A stretch of 64,000 bases of DNA from Atrina japonica. Its lineage: Eukaryota > Mollusca > Bivalvia > Pterioida > Pinnidae. The notes under the pieces are model-generated. The model worked only from the letters and a program-made list of their open reading frames with translations. It did not search any database and had not been told where the DNA came from. The DNA is taken from assembly GCA_030159075.1 (NCBI GenBank), contig BROG01000153.1:1043501-1107500 (forward strand), in the 5' to 3' direction. The translations under genes and the position numbers were made by a program. This document shows positions 46,598 to 56,200 of the stretch, piece after piece (position 1 is the stretch's first letter; every line of letters begins with the position of its first letter).

Positions 46598-46702
46598 CTT
46601 ACAAGTCTATTATTGCTATGGCTGCCATTAATGTGGGTTTCAACCGATTCAGCATCAGCATCCACCATATTCCCCTTATCTCGCACCATCAGATTTCCAT
46701 CT
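46598..46702. repeat. 105-bp direct repeat, right copy
   Basis: Identical to 31370-31474. The transposase reading continues from this copy, not from the left one. Confidence 0.95.
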
Positions 46703-46815
46703 ACTCTTAAGATTGAAAAATGCCATTCCGGTACCCATTTCCAGGCAGATGATGACGTCATGCATGCAGCGGAGGACTTTCTGGACATTGAAATACTTAT
46801 ATATCTAAAACTATA
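46598..46815 (+). pseudogene. Mariner-type transposase relic, 3' part
   Basis: Repeats the HPPYSPYLAPSDFHL block (in the 105-bp duplicate) and then, after a frame change, gives KIEKCHSGTHFQADDDVMHA and AEDFLDIE, the expected next transposase segment. The reading decays after about 46800. Together with 30370-31095 this is one original gene. Confidence 0.85.
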
Positions 46816-47263
46816 GGATTCAGAGCATAGTTATATAAAGTCGAATTTCACTTAATGTCGATGTGTTTACTCTAGCTGGGACACTTGAACCAGAACAAAT
46901 GTGGCCGACCAAAATTTGAAGTTTTTTCACTTTAACGCACGATTCAACCACAAAACAACAACGGCTAAACAAAGAACGGCATATTATTGAGAAGTAAAAA
47001 TCATATCTACATAGTTTTAAAAACATTACATTTAAATCAAACCAGAAGTTTGCTACATACATTAAATCTTAAATAATCGCAAATCGCTCAATTCTATTCG
47101 GGACCTTTCTTGGAAATAAAACTGGATGTTTAGTGTGCAAGTCAACTGAAGAATCGATTCACGTGCGGGGGGTGTGGTATTTTGTCGGATCTAGGACAGT
47201 ATCTTCGGTGTTTATTCCCCAATAAATATTAAATTGTTCAAATCAAAATTAACAACAACAACA
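46816..47263. other. Non-coding, possible promoter or 5'-UTR region
   Basis: No repeat recognised. If the exon at 47264 is real, its 5'-UTR and promoter lie here; CAACAACAACAATGG is a good start context. Confidence 0.3.
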
Positions 47264-47343
47264 ATGGTTGCTGCCATTACCGCTTCTTCTTTTCACCTCG
47301 GATTGGACTCAGTTTTGACAGTTAATACTCCGGAACATGGCAG
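47264..47343 (+). CDS. Possible first coding exon of an unknown gene
   Basis: ATG in good context (ACAACAATGG) opens 26 codons, beginning MVAAITASSFHLGLDSVLTV, and reaches a clean donor, GGCAG|GTAAACAG. The local sequence is less AT-rich than its surroundings. No downstream exon was identified and the peptide is not recognised, so this is a guess from start context and splice site only. Confidence 0.3.
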
Positions 47344-47439
47344 GTAAACAGCTTAAATTTTCTGTGTTTACAGTTAAAACAATCAAGATCATATTAACAT
47401 GGTGCTGATGATAAGACCAGACATGCTGATGGTAAGTAG

Positions 47440-48030
47440 TGGTGCATGTCTGAAGCTCTCAACAGAGAGTTGACTATGGATCTCAGGTGGTGATAGTTCT
47501 GTGTATGACCGAATACTTAAAAGCATCTACCCTTGTGTTGATCTGCCTGAGCCTCTTGTTCTTGTCGTACTGATTTGATGTACTGATGGAGTGGTACTCC
47601 AACCAAGTAAAGTATGAATGTATATAGCATTACCACTCTGAATCTGGCTCTGCGTTCCTCGGTAGGATGTCACATTCTAGTTGGTGACACATCCTGGATT
47701 TCAGCTGGATTAATCACCGGTGACGAACCATTGAAGGTTGACTTAAACTCAGTGTTGCCGATGTCCGCCTTGATCCGTGAATTGCTGTGCAGGGTACCAT
47801 CTGCATGCCTCAAGGGATCATCTCTGATGACTCCTGCTTCTAGCCCTTAATGACCTTAATGAACTCCTTCGGATTTTGTGTAGCTTCTGGGCTGATAATA
47901 TCTGTTTTGACAAAGCGTCTTCAGTTGGAGGTATCGTCATTTGTCACTAGCACGTCCTGAGGATCTGACTTTGATGAAGGCTCTGTTCTTTTGCACAGCT
48001 GTTCGAATTCGGTAAATTATAAAGGATTTA
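47440..48030 (-). pseudogene. Possible LINE fragment (endonuclease-RT linker)
   Basis: On the minus strand, broken frames give NPKEFIKVIKG, DDPLRHADGTLHSNSRIKAD, IGNTEFKSTFNGSSP and KYSVIHRTITT. The first blocks resemble the stretch before the RT domain in jockey/CR1-like LINEs (K-FW-IK, then a GTLxTD..KADILNxxFxSVF pattern). Frames are interrupted and no RT core is present. Confidence 0.4.
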
Positions 48031-48246
48031 ACTAGGATAATGATTATTGGAGGGTTTCCTTTTGATTTCCTATCGAAATGCAAAATTGATTACGACTATG
48101 ACCTTCTTCAAAGAAAATAGCAGTTAGCAGAAAACAATTTTCCGGGTTTACTGGGACACATACAAGTATTAGTACTTGTACATGCATTTTAAAATATACT
48201 TTATATACATTTTGACTCGTATGAAATCTTAAACAACACACACACA

Positions 48247-48257
48247 CTCTCTCTCTA

Positions 48258-48327
<70 letters not shown>
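48247..48327. repeat. (CT)n followed by (AT)n
   Basis: About 60 bp of CT dinucleotide with one interruption, then a short AT run. On the minus strand it yields an Arg-Glu repeat in a false open frame. Confidence 0.95.
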
Positions 48328-48959
48328 AATATACTTTGTAAACTAAAGCTGGGTTGTATTTCAATTTATCTTTAAAATCGATCGTATATGACACAATTTA
48401 TCATTCAATAAAATTCAATGTTACTCAATAAAAATGTCATATCCTCAATAAAACTGTCAAATCCATGAGATTCAACTCCTGCCAAAATGAATGTTGCTCT
48501 TTTCCACTTCGATTTCTCTATGTTATCCGTGTTATTATAGGATATGAATTTGTTCACTCATACAGATGCCTTCCAACTTTAATATGCATCAAGTGGCACA
48601 TAAGCCTACTTAAAGACAGTATATCTACATATTTTCTATTTAAGTTTTTACCTGTCCCGAATTCTTACCAACTATGTACACATCAATGTGGACCTCCATG
48701 ACAGGGATATGTAAATCTGAACACTTTTATATACCGGTATCGTTGATCAAAATCACATTTGATAACGAATTTGACCCATTTTTCATAATTATTATTACTT
48801 TTCTCTTGTAAATCGAATTTATATTTCCCTTCAAATAGGAAAACCTAGTTTTTTTTTGTCGAATTCACACTAAATGAGAAATCAAAGGTTTAACCATAGA
48901 AAAGTTAGAATCAGTATGATTTAACACACATTTTTACAAAAAGGTCTTTATTCTATCAA

Positions 48960-49400
48960 AAGTTGTTCTGTCTTAAAAATATCATGTAATATTCTCTATT
49001 AACATCATGTGATATTGTTCTGTCTAAACACCATGCTATATTTGTTATATCTTAATATTATGTGATATTTGTTCTGTCTTAATACCATGTGATATTTGTT
49101 CTTTCTTAATGCCATGTGATATTTGTTCTGTCTTAACATCATGCGATGTTTGTTCTGTCTTAACCCCATGTGGTAATTGTTCTGTCTTAACATCATGCGA
49201 TGTTTGTTCTGTCTTAACCCCATGTGGTAATTGTTCTGTCTTAACATCATGCGATGTTTGTTCTGTCTTAACCCCATGTGGTAATTGTTCTGTCTTAACA
49301 TCATGCGATGTTTGTTCTGTCTTAACCCCATGTGGTAATTGTTCTGTCTTAATATCATGCGATGTTTGTTCTGTCTTATCACCATGTGATATTGCTTTGA
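48960..49400. repeat. 27-bp minisatellite with 54-bp higher-order unit
   Basis: The basic unit starts TGTTCTGTCTTAA and is 27 bp long. From about 49130 to 49350, two variants (CATCATGCGATGTT and CCCCATGTGGTAAT) alternate strictly, giving a 54-bp dimer repeated about four to five times. Units outside this core are more variable. Both strands have long open frames (CSVLTPCGN; RQNKHRMMLRQNNYHMGL) because 27 is a multiple of 3. Confidence 0.93.
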
Positions 49401-49479
49401 TAACAAAGAGGTGATCATTGTACAGGTAACAAAGACGATATGAATAATACTAGCTACATTGTTGATTACACCGAAACAC

Positions 49480-51180
49480 ATACATGTATACGAGGATCCT
49501 TAAGATATACAAAGGTCGTATGTTGACCTAGTTCTAGAAATACCCAAGTACCCGACAATAAATTTATAAAATATATTACATATAGAAACTGGTACAACTT
49601 ATTCGATTTTAAACGATATTTTGTCGACCAGTCACTGAAAGAGGGAGAGAAACACCATTTTAAACCAATTTTAACAGTAGATGCAAGCTACATGCGACTG
49701 CTGTCCAAACTGAATTTTCTGAAAGTGATATTTAAGGTAAAAATGATTAAGGGCTGATATGAATTTCATTTGTACGCATTTAAATGTATTATTTTACAAA
49801 ATATCAAAAATTATTTTAAAAAATTTATCACCATAAATAATTTCCGTTAACTACAAAATATAATCCGTTGCTTTGTTTTAAAAATGTTATCTCCACTTAA
49901 GACTGACGGTGGAGAAAAGAGCTCTAGCTTCTTACATTTTTCCGTTCCATATATAAACTGCATTAAAACATTTAGAAAAAAGTCGACTTTTAACATATTG
50001 ACTATTTATATTAATTCAGATTAAAAGAATACGAAATATTTGGGTCATATGAATATAGTATATGTTTCTACTTGTCACAAAAAATAACAGTATCATCTCA
50101 CGAAAAATAGGAGTGTTGTCGTAAAATTCAGCAATTCGTATTTTGAAGCTGTTGAAAAGTATCTTTATAATCTGTAGAGTGGTAATATTTGAATGACTTA
50201 GTGTGACAATTGACGTATCGGATGAAATATCTTCAGTACCACAATATAAAAAGCACAAGTACCAAAGTATTAACTGTCAGCTGTTCCAAGAGACTGCATA
50301 CAATCTGGTGATTACTGAACAAATGCGGACCTCCGGAGTACCCAGATGTGGGATCAGGTTCAATGGAGCAGTAATCATTCCTTGTTGATAGGTCTTACCC
50401 ACTCTGAGACCAAAGTTAAATTCAAAGTAAGGAATAAATCCTCGTCAAAATCGATGTAGACGACTGAACAACTGCTATCCAACAGGTAATTTAATATTAA
50501 CAAGGTTATTATACCGACCGTAACATTTGCGAAGTGTTGACTTTACAGCGATACCTGATATACTTGTGACAACAATTTATCAGTAAATAGTTTGTCTCTG
50601 TATATATGAAAATATCAAATGTTGAACAAGCTCTGATCACCTGGGGATATAAACAAAAATGCAGGCGAAAAGGGGATATCACCACTTAAACATGGGAATT
50701 TGACGATATGAAAACCGACACCATCACCCATTTGTCTTATAACTTTTTTGTCAGTTTCCGTGTGTCTAAAGAAAGTAACATGACCGACTATGAAACGTAT
50801 GTGCTTGACTTTGTGGTGTTTTTAATTTCTAGTTCTTTGGGTTAAATCACATTCACATAACTATTTTCATTATTAACTGATAAAATGTCAGTATATCTAA
50901 ATGTACAGTTAAAGGCAGCACTAGATTTGTCTTCTTCTGAAAGAAATATGTTTATATGAATAATAAATCAGGTCGGCTAATAAAGGGGCACAAGTGGTCC
51001 CCATTGAGATGACGATGATTTACTTAAAGACTCCATCCCCCAAAACTACATAATCATATATATTGTCTATAAATTAACAAAAGTTTATATTCATCTGGCT
51101 ATCCGGAATGAACACCGAAACTTCCAAGCTCCAAATACATGGAAAAGCTTCAACATTAGTATAAATACGTATATTTTTAT
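49480..51180. other. Non-coding, upstream of the TRIM-like gene
   Basis: AT-rich sequence containing one dispersed repeat (50310-50465). It must hold the promoter and a 5'-UTR exon of the plus-strand gene, but neither is identifiable by eye. Confidence 0.4.
50310..50465 (+). repeat. Dispersed GGGACCAGGTGTCC repeat, diverged copy
   Basis: GTGGGATCAGGTTCAATGGA, followed by GCAGTAATCATTCCTTGTTG, aligns with the GGGACCAGGTGTCC..GGAGTCAGCGTCCCCTGTT core at 8465-8610 and 5405-5560. Confidence 0.5.
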
Positions 51181-51193
51181 TTCAGTGTGTACT

Positions 51194-52546
51194 ATGGATC
51201 ACGTCCATTGTACTGACTGCAGGACAGCTGACGATATTCGATCATACTGTTTGATATGCCGTAAGGACTACTGCAATAGATGCACCGATTTACATGCGAT
51301 CCACACGATGTCAAGAAACCATTGCATCATTTATCTTTCCTCGGGCGAAATAAGGAACCCTCCAGCAAAAATGTTTTGCGACGTTTGCAGAGTTGGAATA
51401 GATGGTTTTGCTTCGATATACATTTGCATTGTTTGTAAAGAAATACAATGTGATGAGTGCAATTTGAGTCATGCCAAGGAACATAAAATAAAAAAAATTG
51501 TAATGCAAAGAAAAAATTCCCAGACCAAAACAGATACCCAACTGGTATCTACAAATCCAATGATACCAACATTTGCGCACTCTGTAGAAACAGAACTTAG
51601 TTCTGATTTTGATGGAACTTTGCACATATATCATCCGGATGACTGTATTAGGAGGGCCCAGGCACCAATAAATGAAGGGAATTCTAATGCCATATCTGCC
51701 GCTGTTTCTAATCCAGGTGTCGAAATATCTGAAACCACAACCAATGAAACCCAATCTGACAAGATGCTACACAATATTACATATCACAATGAGTTCAAAA
51801 TTACAACGGACCTGGAAGAAGATAGTTGTAATATTCGAGGAATCGTATGTTTACCAAATGGGTGGATTGTGTTGATAGATGAAAATTTGGTAAAAGTATA
51901 CGATGTAGACGGTAGGTTCCTTTATCAAGTGGTGTATCCTACTATACTTTGGGGAATTGCTGCGGTGTCACATGACACTGTGGCAGTTACAGAAGGCAGA
52001 GTACTGACCTACCTACGATTGAGCATCAACAGTTGGATGAAATTGGGTAAACGCATTCGTATCGACGGTATGGAGACAGCAGTGTCCTATGCTGCCGATA
52101 CATTCGCCATTTTATGTTACCCTCCACCTACAGTATTTATACTGGACCAAAAAGGTAAAATGCGTAAGAAAATACAGCTGACTCAAGTCAAACTCAACCC
52201 AGTTTACTTCATTCTTCTGAACGAAATTGCTTCCAGATTCTATATTTGCGATAAAAACAACAGGTGTCTTATTTGTTACTCCAGTCAATCCACAGAAATG
52301 GATGTCATATGGAATTGTCCTCTCCCAACACAACCATATTCCGCCGCGATATACAGTAACAATTTAATTGCTTTCTGTAATTCAAGCATCCATCTTATTA
52401 CCCTCGATGGGACATATTTGCATCAAGTGAATGTTCTGGGAAAAAAATTCGATGTACAGTTTCCTAAAGCAGTTCTCCAAGTCCAAAAACACAGAGTTGC
52501 AGTTGTTTCTCGGAAAAGTAATAGCATTGAAATATTCAGTTTGTAA
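51194..52546 (+). CDS. RING-less tandem B-box, TRIM-like propeller protein
   Basis: A single 450-codon coding exon. ATG at 51194 (CTATGG) is preceded by a good acceptor, TTTTTATTTCAG|TG, so a 5'-UTR intron is likely. Two zinc modules lie in tandem. Module 1 (residues 6-43) is C6xxC9, C19xxC22, C27xxC30, then H34 and H37 or H43. Module 2 (62-97) is C62xxC65, C78xxC81, C86xxC89, then H93 and H97. This is the B-box 1/B-box 2 order, with no RING in front. A Ser/Thr/Asn-rich linker follows, and from about residue 205 come repeated beta-strand blocks (NIRGIVCLPNGWIVLIDENL, IWGIAAVSHDTVAV-like) typical of the NHL-like propeller of molluscan TRIM proteins. No clear coiled coil. Without RING it is unlikely to be a ubiquitin ligase itself; a scaffold or regulator is more likely. 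Convergent with the ABHD11-like gene. Confidence 0.88.
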   Translation: MDHVHCTDCRTADDIRSYCLICRKDYCNRCTDLHAIHTMSRNHCIIYLSSGEIRNPPAKMFCDVCRVGIDGFASIYICIVCKEIQCDECNLSHAKEHKIKKIVMQRKNSQTKTDTQLVSTNPMIPTFAHSVETELSSDFDGTLHIYHPDDCIRRAQAPINEGNSNAISAAVSNPGVEISETTTNETQSDKMLHNITYHNEFKITTDLEEDSCNIRGIVCLPNGWIVLIDENLVKVYDVDGRFLYQVVYPTILWGIAAVSHDTVAVTEGRVLTYLRLSINSWMKLGKRIRIDGMETAVSYAADTFAILCYPPPTVFILDQKGKMRKKIQLTQVKLNPVYFILLNEIASRFYICDKNNRCLICYSSQSTEMDVIWNCPLPTQPYSAAIYSNNLIAFCNSSIHLITLDGTYLHQVNVLGKKFDVQFPKAVLQVQKHRVAVVSRKSNSIEIFSL

Positions 52547-52725
52547 TTAAGGGCCTCCGAGTATGTTACAAAATCATATCTTTCTGTTAAAAAAATTTCA
52601 ACAGAAAAGTATTTGATGAAGAACATATCAGATCCATTGACCTTGCAAAGATGTCTTTGTTAGTCATTGTACATTTGTGAGATAGATATAGCAATGTTTT
52701 AAATGTATAAAATAATGTTTACGTT

Positions 52726-52731
52726 ATTAAA
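52726..52731 (+). terminator. Possible poly(A) signal of the TRIM-like gene
   Basis: ATTAAA, 180 bp after the stop codon. No AATAAA is closer. Weak evidence. Confidence 0.35.
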
Positions 52732-53000
52732 TGGGTGTATCATAAGTTCATATTGATCAAGTATATGCCCAATATGTTGTATTGGGTCGCGGAGAGCAAA
52801 TTCAGCTAATCTTTTTGAATTTTTCTGATAGTGATTTTTACAATGTATCCAAGAAGAGACCTTCTGCAGTAATTCAGGCTTCAGGTCTTAAGAAAAGTAA
52901 TATGTACAGGTACTAAAAAAAATTACCGGAACACCTTATGATCTAGGATTGATCCCAACAAAAAGCAAATCAAGGCTTATTTATAATAAGTTACAATAAT

Positions 53001-53006
53001 TTTATT
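53001..53006 (-). terminator. Poly(A) signal of the ABHD11-like gene
   Basis: AATAAA on the minus strand, 43 bp beyond the TGA at 53051-53049. A very short 3'-UTR is implied. Confidence 0.6.
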
Positions 53007-53048
53007 CATACATGTAAATTGTTATAAACAGTAAAAATTATATAAATA

Positions 53049-53214
53049 TCAAGAAGACTCTTTTAATAAACTTTGACTATTGCTTAAAAGAAACTGACTA
53101 ACTACACTGATAAATTCTGGAGAGTTGTCATGGTGAACCCAGTGACCTGCTCTGGGTATGTGTTTAATCTGTACTGCCGGATATAACTGTTTTATCTTTG
53201 GTATGTGACGCTCA
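53049..53214 (-). CDS. ABHD11: ABHD11-like last coding exon (catalytic His)
   Basis: (T)ERHIPKIKQLYPAVQIKHI, then PRAGHWVHHDNSPEFISVVS, ending SLLKESS and TGA. AGHWVH holds the catalytic histidine. Acceptor CGTTTACAG. Confidence 0.93.
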
Positions 53215-56200
53215 CTGTAAACGAAAATAGGAAAATCATTAATTCAGAAACCAGAGGAAAAAGTCAGAGGATAATGCTGTTAAGTGGTTGGAGACTCATT
53301 TCCTGCCAGGTCTACACTCTGACAACAAATTTTGGTATTGGGAGTCATTACTTACTAATGTTTTGCACAGACTTGTAGAATAAACGTTCATTTTTTCTTG
53401 AAATGACTATAGTAATTTGTCATTAAACCAAAAAATTAGCCTGCCTACAAAGGTACTTCTTGTTTTAAAATTACATCAATAAAGTGAAACTATTGTTCAC
53501 ACACAGAGTATGTCAAGAATAACCAAAGCAACTTTTAAAACCTTTACTTCTACCAGACAGATGGACAGGCATCATCAATTTATACAATGGTATTTCCTTT
53601 GAAATCCAGGCATAATTGTATTTCTAATAAGAGAGATAAATGAAACAGCTAAACTAAACGGTTGGTGCAGAAAGACACAGACATTGTCAATTCATAGACC
53701 AGTACTTGCTTCTTAATCTAGGGCAAACTGTAAAATCTAAAGAGATGCTGACTATACTCACGTGATATATTGAGATTTTTCACCTCCGATAAAAAGTGTA
53801 GGACCACTGTAAGTAGTATCAAATTTGGGGAAGTCAGCCATTACTGGGTGATTATTTATAATACTGTCAAGATTCACTCTCCATCGTATTTTTCCATCCA
53901 CCTCTACAAGGTTTCTAACAAGAAACTGTCTTATGAGCATGTCCTAAAATTGAAAAAAATATATATATAAATGTACTTTGAATTAAAAGTATTTAAATAT
54001 ACAGTGAAACCTGTATATAGGGGCCACATAAGGGACCAGAAAATATTGACCTTTATGTGCAGGTGACCCTTATTCACAGGTTCAATTTAGTTGAAGTATG
54101 CAGTCAAGGGACTTGAAAAACTGGCCTTTATAAACAGGTAATCCTTATATAGAGGTGGCCACTATAGCAGGTTTTACTGTATTTAAATACAAAATTTCTG
54201 TCAATCTTTTTTTACCAAATACATTTCTGTAGAAAAACATTTCACTTAAAACTATGGTGGCATGGGAGGAAATAGAAAAGGAGAAATGCACGGTGGTTTA
54301 TTAAAACTTAAAAGTGACAAGAGATATAATATCAAATTTCTCTTCATATCTGATACATAAGAATAAAGAGGTGTCAATAACAGCCTTGAAACTTGATACT
54401 GTGATGAGAAAAAATCAACGTAAGAAAAAATATTATAAAGTACAGTTACTACAGTGTGAACCATTGGAAAGTTGAGAAGACAAACTCTGACCTCTGGAAA
54501 ATCCTGAGGTGAGATCAGTTGTTGCAGAAGAGCTGGCATTCCCTGCCTACTGGTCACACCCACTGTGGGTCCACAGTCAATACAAATGACCTATTGCCAA
54601 GTGTCTGACACATTGCTGTCCCTGTGCTTTTTTTATGTCATTTGATTGTGATGTCATAATCACACAAGCGTAATTGTGATGTCATAATTGAAAAGTTTAC
54701 CAAAAGGTACTGTGTCGGACATTTGACAATAGGTCAATTCAATACAAGTGTCGATGTACATCAGATCGTTTTACCTGAAGAGGTGGAAGGGGCAACATTT
54801 CAAACCTAAATCCTCACATTTTCCAAAGAAACTTGAACACCCAGAGGTAATAAAAGTTATAATGTTTGTAATATATATACACAAAACTACACAAATGTTT
54901 CTATCTAAATCATCAGATTGCACAAGATCGTTATAGCCAAAGGATTCAAAAAGAGCTATACTAAATCCTTCCGCTACAAAGATCAAGTACTGTGCCTGTT
55001 TCTATGGATACAAAGATTTATATGCACATGCTTTTGTATTTATTACATGTCCCTTATTTATTCAATTGTGTACACAAATTTAAAATTCATTCCTCTTTTA
55101 ATTCATTCCATAGGGCAATTTATACTCTGAAAAGTAGTTCCTGCGAGATTTCCATATCCATGCAACTACACCGTGTTACGACCTTATGTATTGCATGGGT
55201 GTATGAAATCTGTATCATAACTGCATGATAAACGTGCATGTAATAAAGATACATTCCAAGTGTAAAATGAGTAAGTATAGTTATTTACATGAGGAAGTTT
55301 AAAATGTTCATGGGTTTATTATGATCAAAACATAGTTTAATGAAAGAGCCACTTTGCATATTCAAAATAAACACCTGTTCTATTTCTCCCAACTTTTCAA
55401 TTGCAAGTCGTCTAGCCTTTGGTAAAGAAATATCGGGGAGATCATGGAGTTGTGAAGATATTTTCAGCATACACTGCAAATACTTAGCAAAGGAAGATCC
55501 AGCTGGACTTGCTACAGGTGAAACATCCACAACAATTAGACTGTCAACACGGCTTCCCTGAAATCACAGAATTTGTACTGAATAAAGTCAAAATTGAAAT
55601 GAATGACAAATGCATATGCAGGTTCACCTGGGGATAATTCCTGCCAAATTTGGTGTAAATTGGCTTTTTGAGATCTTGAGAAGAAGTTAAAAATGCGTAA
55701 AGGTAAACAACACATGATGACAAAAAATGGTCACACGTAAGGTCACCTTCTTTAGCTCATATGTGACCTAACAATTAGTGGTGTAACAATCTATTGATAC
55801 AATGATATATAAAAAACAATGATATATTAATACAATGAGATTTTATTTCTGACGGTGCAATATATCAATACGATATGGATAAAAAAAAAATCCCCCCCCC
55901 AAAAAAAACAAAAACAAAACAGAATTCTGTAAGTTCTTTTATTAGTAAGCCTATATCTGCGTGAGTTGGTGTCATCTAATTACAAGTTGTAAGGAATAAT
56001 TAGTAGTTCTATATACACACTTACTCTGTTTCAAACTACTATTTCCAATGTTACTCTGAATATTCTTAACAATATGATATATCGTGATACACAGTGATAA
56101 GCTTTTCATATATCATATTGTGATATATACTGTGATACACTTTTGAGTCATGATAAACAGCCCTACTAAAATTCTAACAATATTTGAATATTGAAAAATC

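Noticed and set aside
48044..48394. Arg-Glu repeat frame on the minus strand
   Set aside because: Translation of a CT microsatellite.
49005..49481. RQNKHRMMLRQNNYHMGL open frame on the minus strand
   Set aside because: Reading of the 27-bp minisatellite; the opposite strand is equally open.
51311..51754. 147-codon minus-strand frame
   Set aside because: Shadow of the TRIM-like coding exon on the other strand.
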